Shown piece by piece: positions 42,847-51,248 of a stretch of 57,660 nucleotides of DNA. Under the pieces are notes generated by a model. It was not told the DNA's origin, did not search any database, and saw only the letters and a list, made by a program, of their open reading frames with translations. The position numbers and the translations under genes were made by a program. Source of the DNA: Lachnospiraceae bacterium (GTDB taxonomy: Bacteria > Bacillota > Clostridia > Lachnospirales > Lachnospiraceae); the NCBI GenBank assembly GCA_017443065.1, contig JAFSPF010000118.1, positions 1 through 57,660 on the forward strand. The letters are read 5' to 3'. Numbering within the stretch: position 1 is the stretch's first letter; every line of letters begins with the position of its first letter.

Positions 42847-44481
42847 TCATACAAGGCTATGAATCTGCCTTCTAAGATCGTCAAAAAATGTCGTATCATG
42901 AGGATAATCTGAAAAACTCATCTTTCTACCAAAAAGCGAATCTAATGTATGAATCACTGCGCTCCTTCCAACAGTTCTTTCACACAGCTGAAGGGCTCTC
43001 AGATCGCATAGAGCCTGTTTGAGAATGACTCCTCGTAACGATTCATATGCGGTGCCATTTGATGCGGGATAGACAAGAAATGGATCTCCGGAAGGGAATG
43101 ACTCATCCGCATCGGTTACTATGTATGGATTTATGTGGCGAAAAGACAGTCTTGAATTATAAAAGTTAAAACCCCAATGGAGAAAACCATCAATATTGTA
43201 GTAATATAACAGCACTCCCAGAATACGATTTCTTGTGGCGGGCATTGCCATAAAACGATTTGGAACATGAATCGCCTGTATAGTACAATAATAAGCCCAT
43301 AATGGACGTACTCCCGCCTCAATAAAATCATGAATATGATCGACGCTTACAATCGGGTGGTTTGTTACCCCCTTACAAAACACGTCATAGTCACTGATGG
43401 CGTCTATAACCTTGCAATCTGACAAGAGGTGCTCAACTTCCCGTTTTGCAGCTAAGTACGTTTCGATCTCTTTCATATGGGGCTCGTCAGAAATATGAAA
43501 GAAAGTTTTATTGAGCCATCCGCATTCTCTTAAGAATTGCTTTAATGCCGGCAGGAACACATGGAGAAAAGAAACGTATTCTTTACTTACAGCGGAAGTG
43601 TGCCAACCGAAAAGACTCTTTTCCTGTCCGTTTACGCAAACAACAATCTTTGGCGCATACACGGCACCCCATTGAGAAAACAGATGCGCTATTTCTAAAT
43701 ACTCAATCCCTCTTTTTTCACAAATTGCGATCCATCTTTCAAGTGGCGAGAAATCAAACTGATAAACGCCTTGCTCATATGATATTTTGATCAGCTGTAC
43801 AGTTGTTCTTTCGCCGCCGACTGCAGTGTCCAAAGGGGGAGTAAAAACCGGTGTGAGAAGCATATTAATACCGTGCGATACTGCTGATGTGATGTAATTA
43901 TCTATTATTTGCCAATGTGCTTCGCTAAATACCGGCACCTGATAATAATCTGCAAGACAATCCGCATGAAACCATTCTGTATGAATCAGCGTTTGTTTCG
44001 GGAGCTCTTTTTCTGAGACGTTTGCAGTTAAATGTAAACGTGCGATTTCGCCCTGTCGGCATGAAACTACCAAAGAGATGTTGTGAATTCCGGCGGGAGC
44101 TGTTATGTCAACCCAGACACTTCTCCACTGTGAAGGTATTGCCTTTAAATGCTCGGATTGTTTTACCGGAACAAGAAGGTCGGGGAATAGTCCGGGTTTT
44201 GTGCTTAGATAATTATCGTCAGTAGTCCCGTGGCATGGATAATTGCAGGGGACCAAGCCAACATATCTGAAACGAATGCTATTTGAAAGAGCTGAATCAA
44301 TTTCTATCCACAGATCCGTATCACTCTCACAGAAGTCGTCGTTAATACAACTGTAAGCGATCTGAACAGATAAAGTCTCATTTAAAAACCCTAAGAGTAC
44401 AGGGCTTTCTATTCGTTGTGGTTCCATATCCGGTAATACTTTTTCCAGGCTGTGAACAAGAAATGCGCTGTATTCTGTCAT
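42847..44481 (-). CDS. GH123/DUF4091-like glycosidase, cytoplasmic
   Basis: 544 residues without signal peptide. An N-terminal beta-sandwich (about 20-160) precedes a barrel whose strand ends with FHISDEPH, the Asp-Glu pair (332-333) matching the catalytic dyad of GH123 beta-N-acetylgalactosaminidases. The C-terminal block GFLHWGFNFYN and SFPSGDPFLVYP is typical of the DUF4091 family. GH123 enzymes release GalNAc from glycans by substrate assistance. The lack of a signal peptide implies action on imported oligosaccharides brought in by the adjacent Lpl-type transporter. ATG 44481 has no Shine-Dalgarno and follows a 13-bp hairpin by 10 bases, so its translation may depend on that structure. 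Substrate inferred. Confidence 0.78.
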   Translation of the reverse strand: MTEYSAFLVHSLEKVLPDMEPQRIESPVLLGFLNETLSVQIAYSCINDDFCESDTDLWIEIDSALSNSIRFRYVGLVPCNYPCHGTTDDNYLSTKPGLFPDLLVPVKQSEHLKAIPSQWRSVWVDITAPAGIHNISLVVSCRQGEIARLHLTANVSEKELPKQTLIHTEWFHADCLADYYQVPVFSEAHWQIIDNYITSAVSHGINMLLTPVFTPPLDTAVGGERTTVQLIKISYEQGVYQFDFSPLERWIAICEKRGIEYLEIAHLFSQWGAVYAPKIVVCVNGQEKSLFGWHTSAVSKEYVSFLHVFLPALKQFLRECGWLNKTFFHISDEPHMKEIETYLAAKREVEHLLSDCKVIDAISDYDVFCKGVTNHPIVSVDHIHDFIEAGVRPLWAYYCTIQAIHVPNRFMAMPATRNRILGVLLYYYNIDGFLHWGFNFYNSRLSFRHINPYIVTDADESFPSGDPFLVYPASNGTAYESLRGVILKQALCDLRALQLCERTVGRSAVIHTLDSLFGRKMSFSDYPHDTTFFDDLRRQIHSLV

Positions 44482-44490
44482 TGTCTGTTT

Positions 44491-44526
44491 AAGGATGCGG
44501 CGCTTTTAACAATGCGCCGCATCCTT
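44491..44526 (-). other. 13-bp perfect hairpin between binding protein and GH123-like gene
   Basis: AAGGATGCGGCGC (44491-44503) and GCGCCGCATCCTT (44514-44526) pair perfectly around a 10-base loop. No U-tract follows on the transcribed strand. The only good Shine-Dalgarno nearby (AGGAGG) lies upstream of the stem, about 50 bases from the GH123 start. It probably stabilises the binding-protein mRNA and limits expression of the downstream glycosidases. Confidence 0.65.
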
Positions 44527-44572
44527 TAATCCTCCTAATGCTTGCTACCGTGTCCCAGGTAACCGTGGTTTT

Positions 44573-46168
44573 TTACTTGATAGAATCATGCCATTCTTTG
44601 GCCTGTCTTGTCATTTCATCATATACTGCCTGCATTCCCGCAGCATTCAACTTGGTCTGAACGTTTGCAATGTCCTGTTCCGGGTTTTCTGCAAATCCAA
44701 GGTAAAGCAGCTTCATATCCGTTGTGTAGATCTCACCCATGGCTGCGACCTCATTTCGAACGGATTCGTTGTTGAAAGTGAAGGCCTGGTATTCGCTGCC
44801 TTTGGCGGTTTTGATCCAGTTGTCATACAGTTCGTCATAATTGGGAATGCCACCCGCGATAGATTTCCAATATGCGTCGTTGCGAATTCCCCAGTTACAG
44901 TTTCCGTCGTAGGGGTAGTTCTCATTGGCATCCGTCAGTTCAATTTTTCCGTCGCCGAGGTTGTTGTAATGTACCCCCTCAATACCGTAACTGAACAGGT
45001 CATGTATTTCCTCATCGTTACGCATCAGGTCGAGCGCCATCAGTGCCCGTTCCGGGTTTTTGGATTTTGAGAAGATACACATCCCGTTTGCCAGGTAGGA
45101 TTGAACAATGGCTGGTGCCGTTCCCTGTGCGTCTACAACACGGATATCCCATTCGGGGTGCGCCTGTGTCAGAGTTGTATAATCTGCTTTCGCATTATTA
45201 ATGTTCATCAGTGCCGTCGCGCTCTTCCCTGCAGCGAAGCTCTCGCGATTGTTTTGCGTGTTCACGACTGCGCTCTTGCTCCAGAACCCCCTGTCTTTCC
45301 ATTCCTTAAGTTTTTCGACTGTAGAAAGGAATGCAGGGTCTTCTGTCTCGTTGAAGACGGTTGCCGAATCGTCACCGGTTGCAATATAACTCATCAGTTG
45401 CTGCGGGTTTACTTTTTCCAGACGTCCGGCGGTTTCTGCCTGCCAGAACAGATCATACAGGAATCGTGCATCAAAGTCAGACCCTACATCGAGCGGAATC
45501 ATGCCGGGTTCGTTATCCGCAATCGCTTGCAAATAGGTTTCGATATCGTCAATGGATTCTACCTTGTCGATACCGTATTTTTCCATCAGATCCCCCCTGA
45601 CAAAGAAGACATATGCAGTCAGTTCCTTGTAGTTCATTGGCAACATATATACCTTGCCGTCGACCTTGGACTGTTCCCATGCGTCCTCATAAATGCTGGC
45701 TGCTGTCAGTGGCGCGTAGGTATTCAACATGTCCTGTGTGATTTCATAGAATCCCTGCTTACTTGCCTGAGAATTATACATTGCCCAGTCAGCGGAGTAG
45801 ATCAGATCGAAATCCTCTCCTGAGGCAAAGAGCAGCGGATACTTCTGCTCATATTCGCCCCAACCCAGAAATTTAACGTCAAGCGTAGCATTGATTTTTT
45901 CTTTCATCTTCTCATTGATCTGATCAAAGACCATATCAAAATCCGGCGTCCTGTCGCCCAACAGATACATGGTCAGCACGACCTCTTCCAGTGCCGGAGC
46001 GCTTTCTGCAGATGAAACGCTTTCTACAGGCGTGGAAGTTGCCGATGCGGGCGTGTCTGATCCGGACGCGGATGTGCCCGCGGTGCCACCGCCCGTACAG
46101 GCAGTGAGCGCCCCCGTCACCAGGATGGCTGTCAGCGCACAGGAAAGAATCTGTTTCCACTTCTTCAT
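44573..46168 (-). CDS. ABC transporter binding lipoprotein (LplA-like, Lpl family)
   Basis: 531 residues. Lipobox LTAC (Cys 24) is followed by a Gly/Ser/Thr linker and a large two-lobed binding domain with WGEYEQKYPLLFASGEDFDL, typical of the longer LplA-like binding proteins of Bacillota. AAGGAGG precedes ATG 46168. These proteins bind oligosaccharides. It is flanked by hairpins on both sides, consistent with higher expression than the permeases. No ATPase is encoded with it. Confidence 0.9.
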   Translation of the reverse strand: MKKWKQILSCALTAILVTGALTACTGGGTAGTSASGSDTPASATSTPVESVSSAESAPALEEVVLTMYLLGDRTPDFDMVFDQINEKMKEKINATLDVKFLGWGEYEQKYPLLFASGEDFDLIYSADWAMYNSQASKQGFYEITQDMLNTYAPLTAASIYEDAWEQSKVDGKVYMLPMNYKELTAYVFFVRGDLMEKYGIDKVESIDDIETYLQAIADNEPGMIPLDVGSDFDARFLYDLFWQAETAGRLEKVNPQQLMSYIATGDDSATVFNETEDPAFLSTVEKLKEWKDRGFWSKSAVVNTQNNRESFAAGKSATALMNINNAKADYTTLTQAHPEWDIRVVDAQGTAPAIVQSYLANGMCIFSKSKNPERALMALDLMRNDEEIHDLFSYGIEGVHYNNLGDGKIELTDANENYPYDGNCNWGIRNDAYWKSIAGGIPNYDELYDNWIKTAKGSEYQAFTFNNESVRNEVAAMGEIYTTDMKLLYLGFAENPEQDIANVQTKLNAAGMQAVYDEMTRQAKEWHDSIK

Positions 46169-46196
46169 GTCTTGTTTCCTCCTTTGTTTCGTTGTT

Positions 46197-46231
46197 CTCA
46201 TCCGGGAAAATAACATGAAAGCCCGGATGAG
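46197..46231 (-). other. Intercistronic hairpin upstream of the binding-protein gene
   Basis: CTCATCCGGG (46197-46206) and CCCGGATGAG (46222-46231) form a 10-bp stem with a 15-base loop between the permease stop and the binding-protein start. No U-tract follows on the minus strand, so an RNA processing or stability role is more likely than termination. Confidence 0.55.
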
Positions 46232-46253
46232 GAATACATTTTTCACCGGTATG

Positions 46254-47153
46254 TCAACCTTTGACCGCACCGATGGTAACGCCCTTTACAAAATACTTCT
46301 GCAAAAACGGATACAATAAAATGATGGGTCCCGTTGCGATTACGGTCATGGCGAGTTTCACGGGTTCTGTCGGGATCTGTGCTGCAGGGATCCCGGCCTG
46401 TGCTGCAGCCGCAGCCATTCCCTGACTTTTATTTAAAATATCATTAAGATAGTATTGCAGCGGATACATTTTTGCATCATCGATAAACAGCATGGCATCA
46501 TACCAGTCGTTCCAGTAGGCAAGGGCGGTAAACAAGCCGACTGTGGCCAGCCCGGCCTTGCTTAAAGGGAGTGCGATTCTCCAGTATATGGTCCAGTCTC
46601 CGGCGCCGTCCAGTTTTGCGGATTCATACACTTCGTCCGGGATGTTTTTCATATAGCTCTTAAGGATCAGCAAATAGGTGGCATTCACCATCAGCGGGAG
46701 TAGAAGTGAGATATAATTGTTTTTGAAGTGCAGGTACTTGATGTTAAAAATGTACCACGGCACAAGTCCTCCGCCGAAAACGGTTGTGAAATAGAAAAAG
46801 AATGACACGACATTGCGGTAACGAAAACTCTTATTTGCAAGCACAAAAGCTGCCATGCTCGTGATAAAAAGACTTGAGACCGTTCCCGTAAAGGTGACAA
46901 AGATCGTCACCCCATAGGCCCTGAGCATGTCTCCTGGCACACGGAACAGAAACCGGTAGGCCTCCAGGGAGAAAACCTTCGGGATCAGCCGGTAACCGTC
47001 CGTCAACAGAGAGGACTGCTCCGTAAAAGATCCCGAGAGAATCAGCAGAAACGGCAACAGACAAAAGACCGTCAGAAGGAGAATCAGACCATAGCCCAAA
47101 GCAAAGAAGACGGTTTTATCAGAGATTCTTTTTTTCTTTCTCTTTGTCTGCAT
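46254..47153 (-). CDS. Carbohydrate ABC permease (LplC/YtcP type)
   Basis: 299 residues, six membrane segments, short basic N-terminus (KRKKKR), EAA loop DEVYESAKLDGAGDWTIYWRI and a C-terminal KGVTIGAVKG typical of LplC-like permeases. AAGGAGC precedes ATG 47153. It pairs with the LplB-like permease 9 bases upstream and the LplA-like binding protein downstream. Confidence 0.93.
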   Translation of the reverse strand: MQTKRKKKRISDKTVFFALGYGLILLLTVFCLLPFLLILSGSFTEQSSLLTDGYRLIPKVFSLEAYRFLFRVPGDMLRAYGVTIFVTFTGTVSSLFITSMAAFVLANKSFRYRNVVSFFFYFTTVFGGGLVPWYIFNIKYLHFKNNYISLLLPLMVNATYLLILKSYMKNIPDEVYESAKLDGAGDWTIYWRIALPLSKAGLATVGLFTALAYWNDWYDAMLFIDDAKMYPLQYYLNDILNKSQGMAAAAAQAGIPAAQIPTEPVKLAMTVIATGPIILLYPFLQKYFVKGVTIGAVKG

Positions 47154-47162
47154 GTATGCTCC

Positions 47163-48083
47163 TTAAAACAGCGTATAATCCGGCTCGACCTTCTTGACGG
47201 CATAGTTGGCGAGAAGAATCAGGATAAAGGAAAATACTGACTGGTAGAGTCCTGCGGCGCTTGTCATGCCAAACTCCTGCATATACATCAGACTTCTTGT
47301 CACATAGGTATCAATCACGTCTGTTACTCCGAGTGTCATGGGATTGTTTCCTGTAACCTGCCAAAACATCTGGAAATCCCCCTTCATAATGGTACCGATG
47401 GAGAGAAGGATCAGGATGATCATTGTCGGGCGGATACCCGGCAGGGTGATATGACGGATTTTTTGCCAGATCGTGGCACCGTCCACATCTGCCGCCTCGT
47501 ACAGTTGAGGATCAATATTTATAACGCTTGCAAGATACATGACCGTTCCGTAACCAATGTTTTTGAAGAGACTGACGAGAATCAGAATCGGTATCCAGGC
47601 TTTCGGGTTTGAATATACGTCGACGGTGCCCGCTCCTACCTGTTTCAGGAAGGTGTTGATGGCGCCGAATTCGTAATTGAACAGATTGTAGATAAACGCT
47701 CCGACTACAACCCAGGAAATGAAGTAGGGCAGGAACATCACCGATTGCGTCACCTTTTTAAACCGTTTCCTGTTGATTTCGGACAGTACGATGGCGACGG
47801 AAACCTGCAAAATAGTATTCACCGTTAAAAATGCAATGTTGTAGAGAATGGTATTTCGTGTGACCGACCATGCTTTGCCGCTTTTAAAGAAGAATAAGAA
47901 GTTCTTGAAACCCGCCCAAGGACTGCCGAAGATACCATCGTGATAATTAAATTCCTTGAATGCAAGAACAATGCCGGACATAGGGATATAGCACATCAGA
48001 ATCACTACGACCGCAGCAGGCAGGATCATAAACCATTTGGTCCGATTTTTTTTCAGATCCTTCAAAAGTAGTCTTTGTTTCAT
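47163..48083 (-). CDS. Carbohydrate ABC permease (LplB type)
   Basis: 306 residues, six membrane segments, EAA loop PQLYEAADVDGATIWQKIRH, and an early YIPMSGIVLAFKEFN block typical of LplB. I start at ATG 48083 with GGAAGGTGG 4-5 bases upstream; the longer frame adds 16 residues with no ribosome-binding site. First gene of the second glycan operon, divergent from yesN across about 106 bases. Confidence 0.92.
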   Translation of the reverse strand: MKQRLLLKDLKKNRTKWFMILPAAVVVILMCYIPMSGIVLAFKEFNYHDGIFGSPWAGFKNFLFFFKSGKAWSVTRNTILYNIAFLTVNTILQVSVAIVLSEINRKRFKKVTQSVMFLPYFISWVVVGAFIYNLFNYEFGAINTFLKQVGAGTVDVYSNPKAWIPILILVSLFKNIGYGTVMYLASVINIDPQLYEAADVDGATIWQKIRHITLPGIRPTMIILILLSIGTIMKGDFQMFWQVTGNNPMTLGVTDVIDTYVTRSLMYMQEFGMTSAAGLYQSVFSFILILLANYAVKKVEPDYTLF

Positions 48084-48153
48084 CGGCCACCTTCCTGACT
48101 CTAATGATAACAAAACTGGTTTTTTTGACACAACGGAACATTTTTCGGAAAAG

Positions 48154-48183
48154 TAGACATTTTTTAGGGAAATCCATTAAAAT
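48154..48183 (+). promoter_or_regulatory. Promoter of the yesN-like gene
   Basis: TAGACA (48154-48159), an 18-bp spacer and TAAAAT (48178-48183). The yesN ATG at 48190 starts 7 bases past the -10 and has no Shine-Dalgarno, so the mRNA is predicted leaderless. Confidence 0.55.
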
Positions 48184-48189
48184 AGATTC

Positions 48190-49287
48190 ATGATATCGGC
48201 GCTGATTGTAGATGATGAAAAACTGGCCAGGAACACGCTAAAAAAAGTCATTCCGTGGGAAGAACTGGGAATTCGGACTTTATATGAAGCATCGGACGGC
48301 AGACAGGCCTTCGAGCTGGTGAAGCTGCATCGTCCTGATATTATTATCAGTGATATTAAGATGCCGCACATGGACGGGATTGAGTTTGCGCGCCTTTTGA
48401 GGGAAAGTGAATGGCCCTCTCATCTTATTTTTCTGAGCGGATATACAGACAAGGCCTATCTGAAGGATGCTATTCATCTGCATGTGGATGGTTACATCGA
48501 AAAACCACTGCATCCGGAGGAGATTTCGGAGCTACTGCGCACAGTTGTAGAACGTTGCAGACAGGAGCATAGTGAAAAGAAGGATACGGTTTTTTTCTTT
48601 CGTAACAGATATGAAGACTCGCCTCTGAATAATACTGTTTATGAATTTTCCAAACAGTCACTGCAGATTTTTGCGGATGCCATAAAACAAAAGGAGTGTA
48701 ATCAAGCGCTTTCTGTCTTGCGTCAGTGGTGTGAGGAAATGAAGTGTTGCGAAGGAACAGATCCCGATTATCTGCGCGGGATCTTTGGCAGAATCACGAT
48801 GCAAGTCGAGAAGGCGGCTGAACTGAACGGTGCCGGACAGACGGCGCAAAACAGTGCAGCATTACTACACAGAATTTCCGGCATCCGCCAGTTCTCTGTT
48901 CTATGTGAAAGCATTCAGAGTCTGACCAGATCCCTTTTTATGGAAATCGAAACCACGGCGGCAGACCCGGCAGGAAAAATACAGGACTATCTCGCTGCGC
49001 ATTTCCGGGAACCTGATCTTTCCATTCAGGATATCGCAAGGCACTTGAACTTCAACCAAAGTTATTTAAGCACCGTCTATAAGCAAAAGACCAATACTAC
49101 TATCAATGCGACGCTGACTGCACTGAGGATGGAAGAAGCAAAAAGACTGCTGGCGGAAACTGACCTGAAGCTCTATCAAGTCGGCGAACAAGTCGGTTAT
49201 CGTGACGGGAAGTACTTTACAAAACTTTTCACGCGAGAAACGGGCGTTTCCCCGAGACAGTACAGGGAAAGACGGCATGACGCATAG
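48190..49287 (+). CDS. YesN-type response regulator (receiver plus AraC HTH)
   Basis: 365 residues. The receiver has ALIVDDE and the acceptor Asp 55 in IIISDIKMP, with Lys in YIEKPL. A helical linker (about 130-260) leads to an AraC-type double helix-turn-helix (about 265-362) with IQDIARHLNFNQSYLSTVYKQ and the closing GVSPRQYRER. Such regulators activate nearby sugar-utilisation operons. It is divergent from the Lpl-type permease operon and overlaps its kinase by 11 bases. Confidence 0.92.
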   Translation: MISALIVDDEKLARNTLKKVIPWEELGIRTLYEASDGRQAFELVKLHRPDIIISDIKMPHMDGIEFARLLRESEWPSHLIFLSGYTDKAYLKDAIHLHVDGYIEKPLHPEEISELLRTVVERCRQEHSEKKDTVFFFRNRYEDSPLNNTVYEFSKQSLQIFADAIKQKECNQALSVLRQWCEEMKCCEGTDPDYLRGIFGRITMQVEKAAELNGAGQTAQNSAALLHRISGIRQFSVLCESIQSLTRSLFMEIETTAADPAGKIQDYLAAHFREPDLSIQDIARHLNFNQSYLSTVYKQKTNTTINATLTALRMEEAKRLLAETDLKLYQVGEQVGYRDGKYFTKLFTRETGVSPRQYRERRHDA

Positions 49288-51064
49288 AATCTGGTTCGCA
49301 GCAGAAAATCTTGCAAAAAACACCAGTTTGCGTGCAAAATTGTTTGTATTGTTTTCCGTGTTGCTGCTTCTCCCCTTTGGCGTTTTTGCCTTTTACACAA
49401 CGAACAGAATATCTGAGACATTGCGCACACAGACTCTGTCTGCCGCCTACAAAGCCTTCCATGATACAGTCGTTGCGGTTAGTGCACGTGCAAAGAACGC
49501 ATCTGATGTGATTTCTCTGTTGGTATATAACGATGCAGTTTACCGGATCGCCCAGCCCGATGCGCCGGATTATTCCTTTGTTCACCAGCTTGAAGACAGT
49601 CGTTCATTGTCGGTTGAGTTTGAAAACCTGGAAGTATTGACCGGCATTAGCAGAATCCGGCTCTATATTGACACTGATGTGATTTCTTACGGAAAGGGAC
49701 AGATCCTGCAATCCCTGGAGGATATTTCCGCGTTGCCCCGTTTTTCTCTGTTTAACGAGCAAAACACACACCTGTGGTTTTCACCAAGGGATTTTGTGGA
49801 ATCGGAGGATGCCACTTTTTCCTGCATGCGGATGCTCTATCACCCCCGGGCGATCAATACTCCTCTTGCGGTACTTCGCGTGGACGTGTCCTATCGGGAT
49901 ATGCTGGATGCTCTGCACGGCTCTTCTGTAACAGAACAAGGAATGGTTCTTTTGACAGATGAAAATGATGTTTTGCTGTCTGACGGCGGGACAAGATCCT
50001 TGTCATTGTCATCGGTGGATATTTCTGCGATCACCGGACAGCCCGCAGATGACTGGCAGGAAGCAGAAATCCATGGAGAATCCTGTTTTGTATATTATAC
50101 AGAAGTCGATGACACCGGATGGTATCTTGTGGCTGTCATACCTGAGGAAGAGATCATATCACCCGGTGTGCGATTGCGAAACGAAATGCTGCTGATAGCA
50201 GGTCTGCTCGTCCTGGTAGCATTATCGTTTGCGGTCATTATCAGCAATCTCCTTACCAGAAGGATGCGTGCGCTTTCCGGCAGAATGCAGATGGTAGAGG
50301 AGGGCAGAATGAATGTCAGGCCGCTTACTCCAAGCAAAGATGAGGTCGGGCAGTTGATCGAGCACTTTAATCGCATGATGGTGAATTTGCAGCATCTTAT
50401 GGAGGAGCAGGTACGGCAGGGCATGGAGATTAAAAATCTTGAACTGAGGGCCTTGCAGGCGCAGATTAATCCCCATTTTCTGTATAACACCCTGGATACC
50501 ATCCATTCTCTCGCTTTTGAAACCGACAGTCCGAAAATACGCGAGATGGTGAGCGCTCTGGCCTCCTTTTACAGGATATCCCTGAGCAAGGGCTCAGACC
50601 GTATCCCGATCCGTGACGAAATCGCCCATGCCAAAGCCTATGTTGAAATCCAGAATATCCGCTTTACCGGTCAGGTTTGTGTTTCCTGGAGAATAGAGAG
50701 AGAAATTGAAGAGCAAAGCATCATAAAGATAGTGCTCCAACCATTGATCGAAAACGCCATGATACACGGGATATTTGAGAAAGAGGCCTCCTGTGGAACG
50801 ATCATTGTATCCGGAAAAAGAGAGGATGGTGACATCCTGATTAGTGTAGAAGATGACGGTGTGGGGATGAGGCAGGAAGAGGTTTCGCGTTATTTCATGT
50901 CTTACGATGATAACGGTTCGTCGAGGGGAGGTTACGGCATCCGAAATATAAACGAACGTCTGCATCTTGCCTATGGGGAATGCTATGGACTAAGTTGTAT
51001 CAGTACTCCCGGGAAGGGCACCATCGTTACGATTCGCATTCCTTTTGAGAATTCCGCTGGCTGA
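49277..51064 (+). CDS. YesM-type sensor histidine kinase
   Basis: 595 residues. Two membrane segments (about 20-42 and 290-315) enclose a Cache-like outside sensor. HAMP follows (about 315-365), then the His_kinase domain with the acceptor His in QINPHFLYNTLDTIHSL and an ATPase domain with VLQPLIENAMIHG, DDGVGM and GGYGIRNINERL. I start at ATG 49277, overlapping the yesN stop, because upstream frame lies wholly inside yesN. The pair probably senses an extracellular sugar and turns on the divergent transporter/glycosidase operon. Confidence 0.92.
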   Translation: MTHRIWFAAENLAKNTSLRAKLFVLFSVLLLLPFGVFAFYTTNRISETLRTQTLSAAYKAFHDTVVAVSARAKNASDVISLLVYNDAVYRIAQPDAPDYSFVHQLEDSRSLSVEFENLEVLTGISRIRLYIDTDVISYGKGQILQSLEDISALPRFSLFNEQNTHLWFSPRDFVESEDATFSCMRMLYHPRAINTPLAVLRVDVSYRDMLDALHGSSVTEQGMVLLTDENDVLLSDGGTRSLSLSSVDISAITGQPADDWQEAEIHGESCFVYYTEVDDTGWYLVAVIPEEEIISPGVRLRNEMLLIAGLLVLVALSFAVIISNLLTRRMRALSGRMQMVEEGRMNVRPLTPSKDEVGQLIEHFNRMMVNLQHLMEEQVRQGMEIKNLELRALQAQINPHFLYNTLDTIHSLAFETDSPKIREMVSALASFYRISLSKGSDRIPIRDEIAHAKAYVEIQNIRFTGQVCVSWRIEREIEEQSIIKIVLQPLIENAMIHGIFEKEASCGTIIVSGKREDGDILISVEDDGVGMRQEEVSRYFMSYDDNGSSRGGYGIRNINERLHLAYGECYGLSCISTPGKGTIVTIRIPFENSAG

Positions 51065-51090
51065 AATGTGCCGCGTCAGGTGCATTTCAG
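51061..51090 (+). terminator. Hairpin directly after yesM
   Basis: CTGAAATGTGCC (51061-51072) pairs with GGTGCATTTCAG (51079-51090) with two G-U wobbles and a 6-base loop, starting at the stop codon. No U-tract follows, so it is a weak or factor-dependent terminator, or a 3' stability element. Confidence 0.4.
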
Positions 51091-51204
51091 ATACCGTGTT
51101 CCGCGTCCCGAACCGATTTTCCGAACGGAGCCGTTTTTTACCATTTGACCGAAAATAGCCGTTTCCCCCCTGATGCCAGTTTTCTTTTGTTAAAGAGAAG
51201 TTTC

Positions 51205-51246
51205 TGCTCCATAACGATTCTGCCCGAAGAGTTAAGGAGCAAAAAT
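51205..51246. repeat. Left end of the inverted-repeat bracket around the DUF234-type ATPase
   Basis: GTTAAGGAGCAAAAAT at 51231-51246 is the reverse complement of 52774-52789. It also pairs locally with TGCTCCATAAC (51205-51215, one mismatch) to form a hairpin. It begins 2 bases beyond the ATPase stop codon. Confidence 0.7.
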
Positions 51247-51248
51247 GA

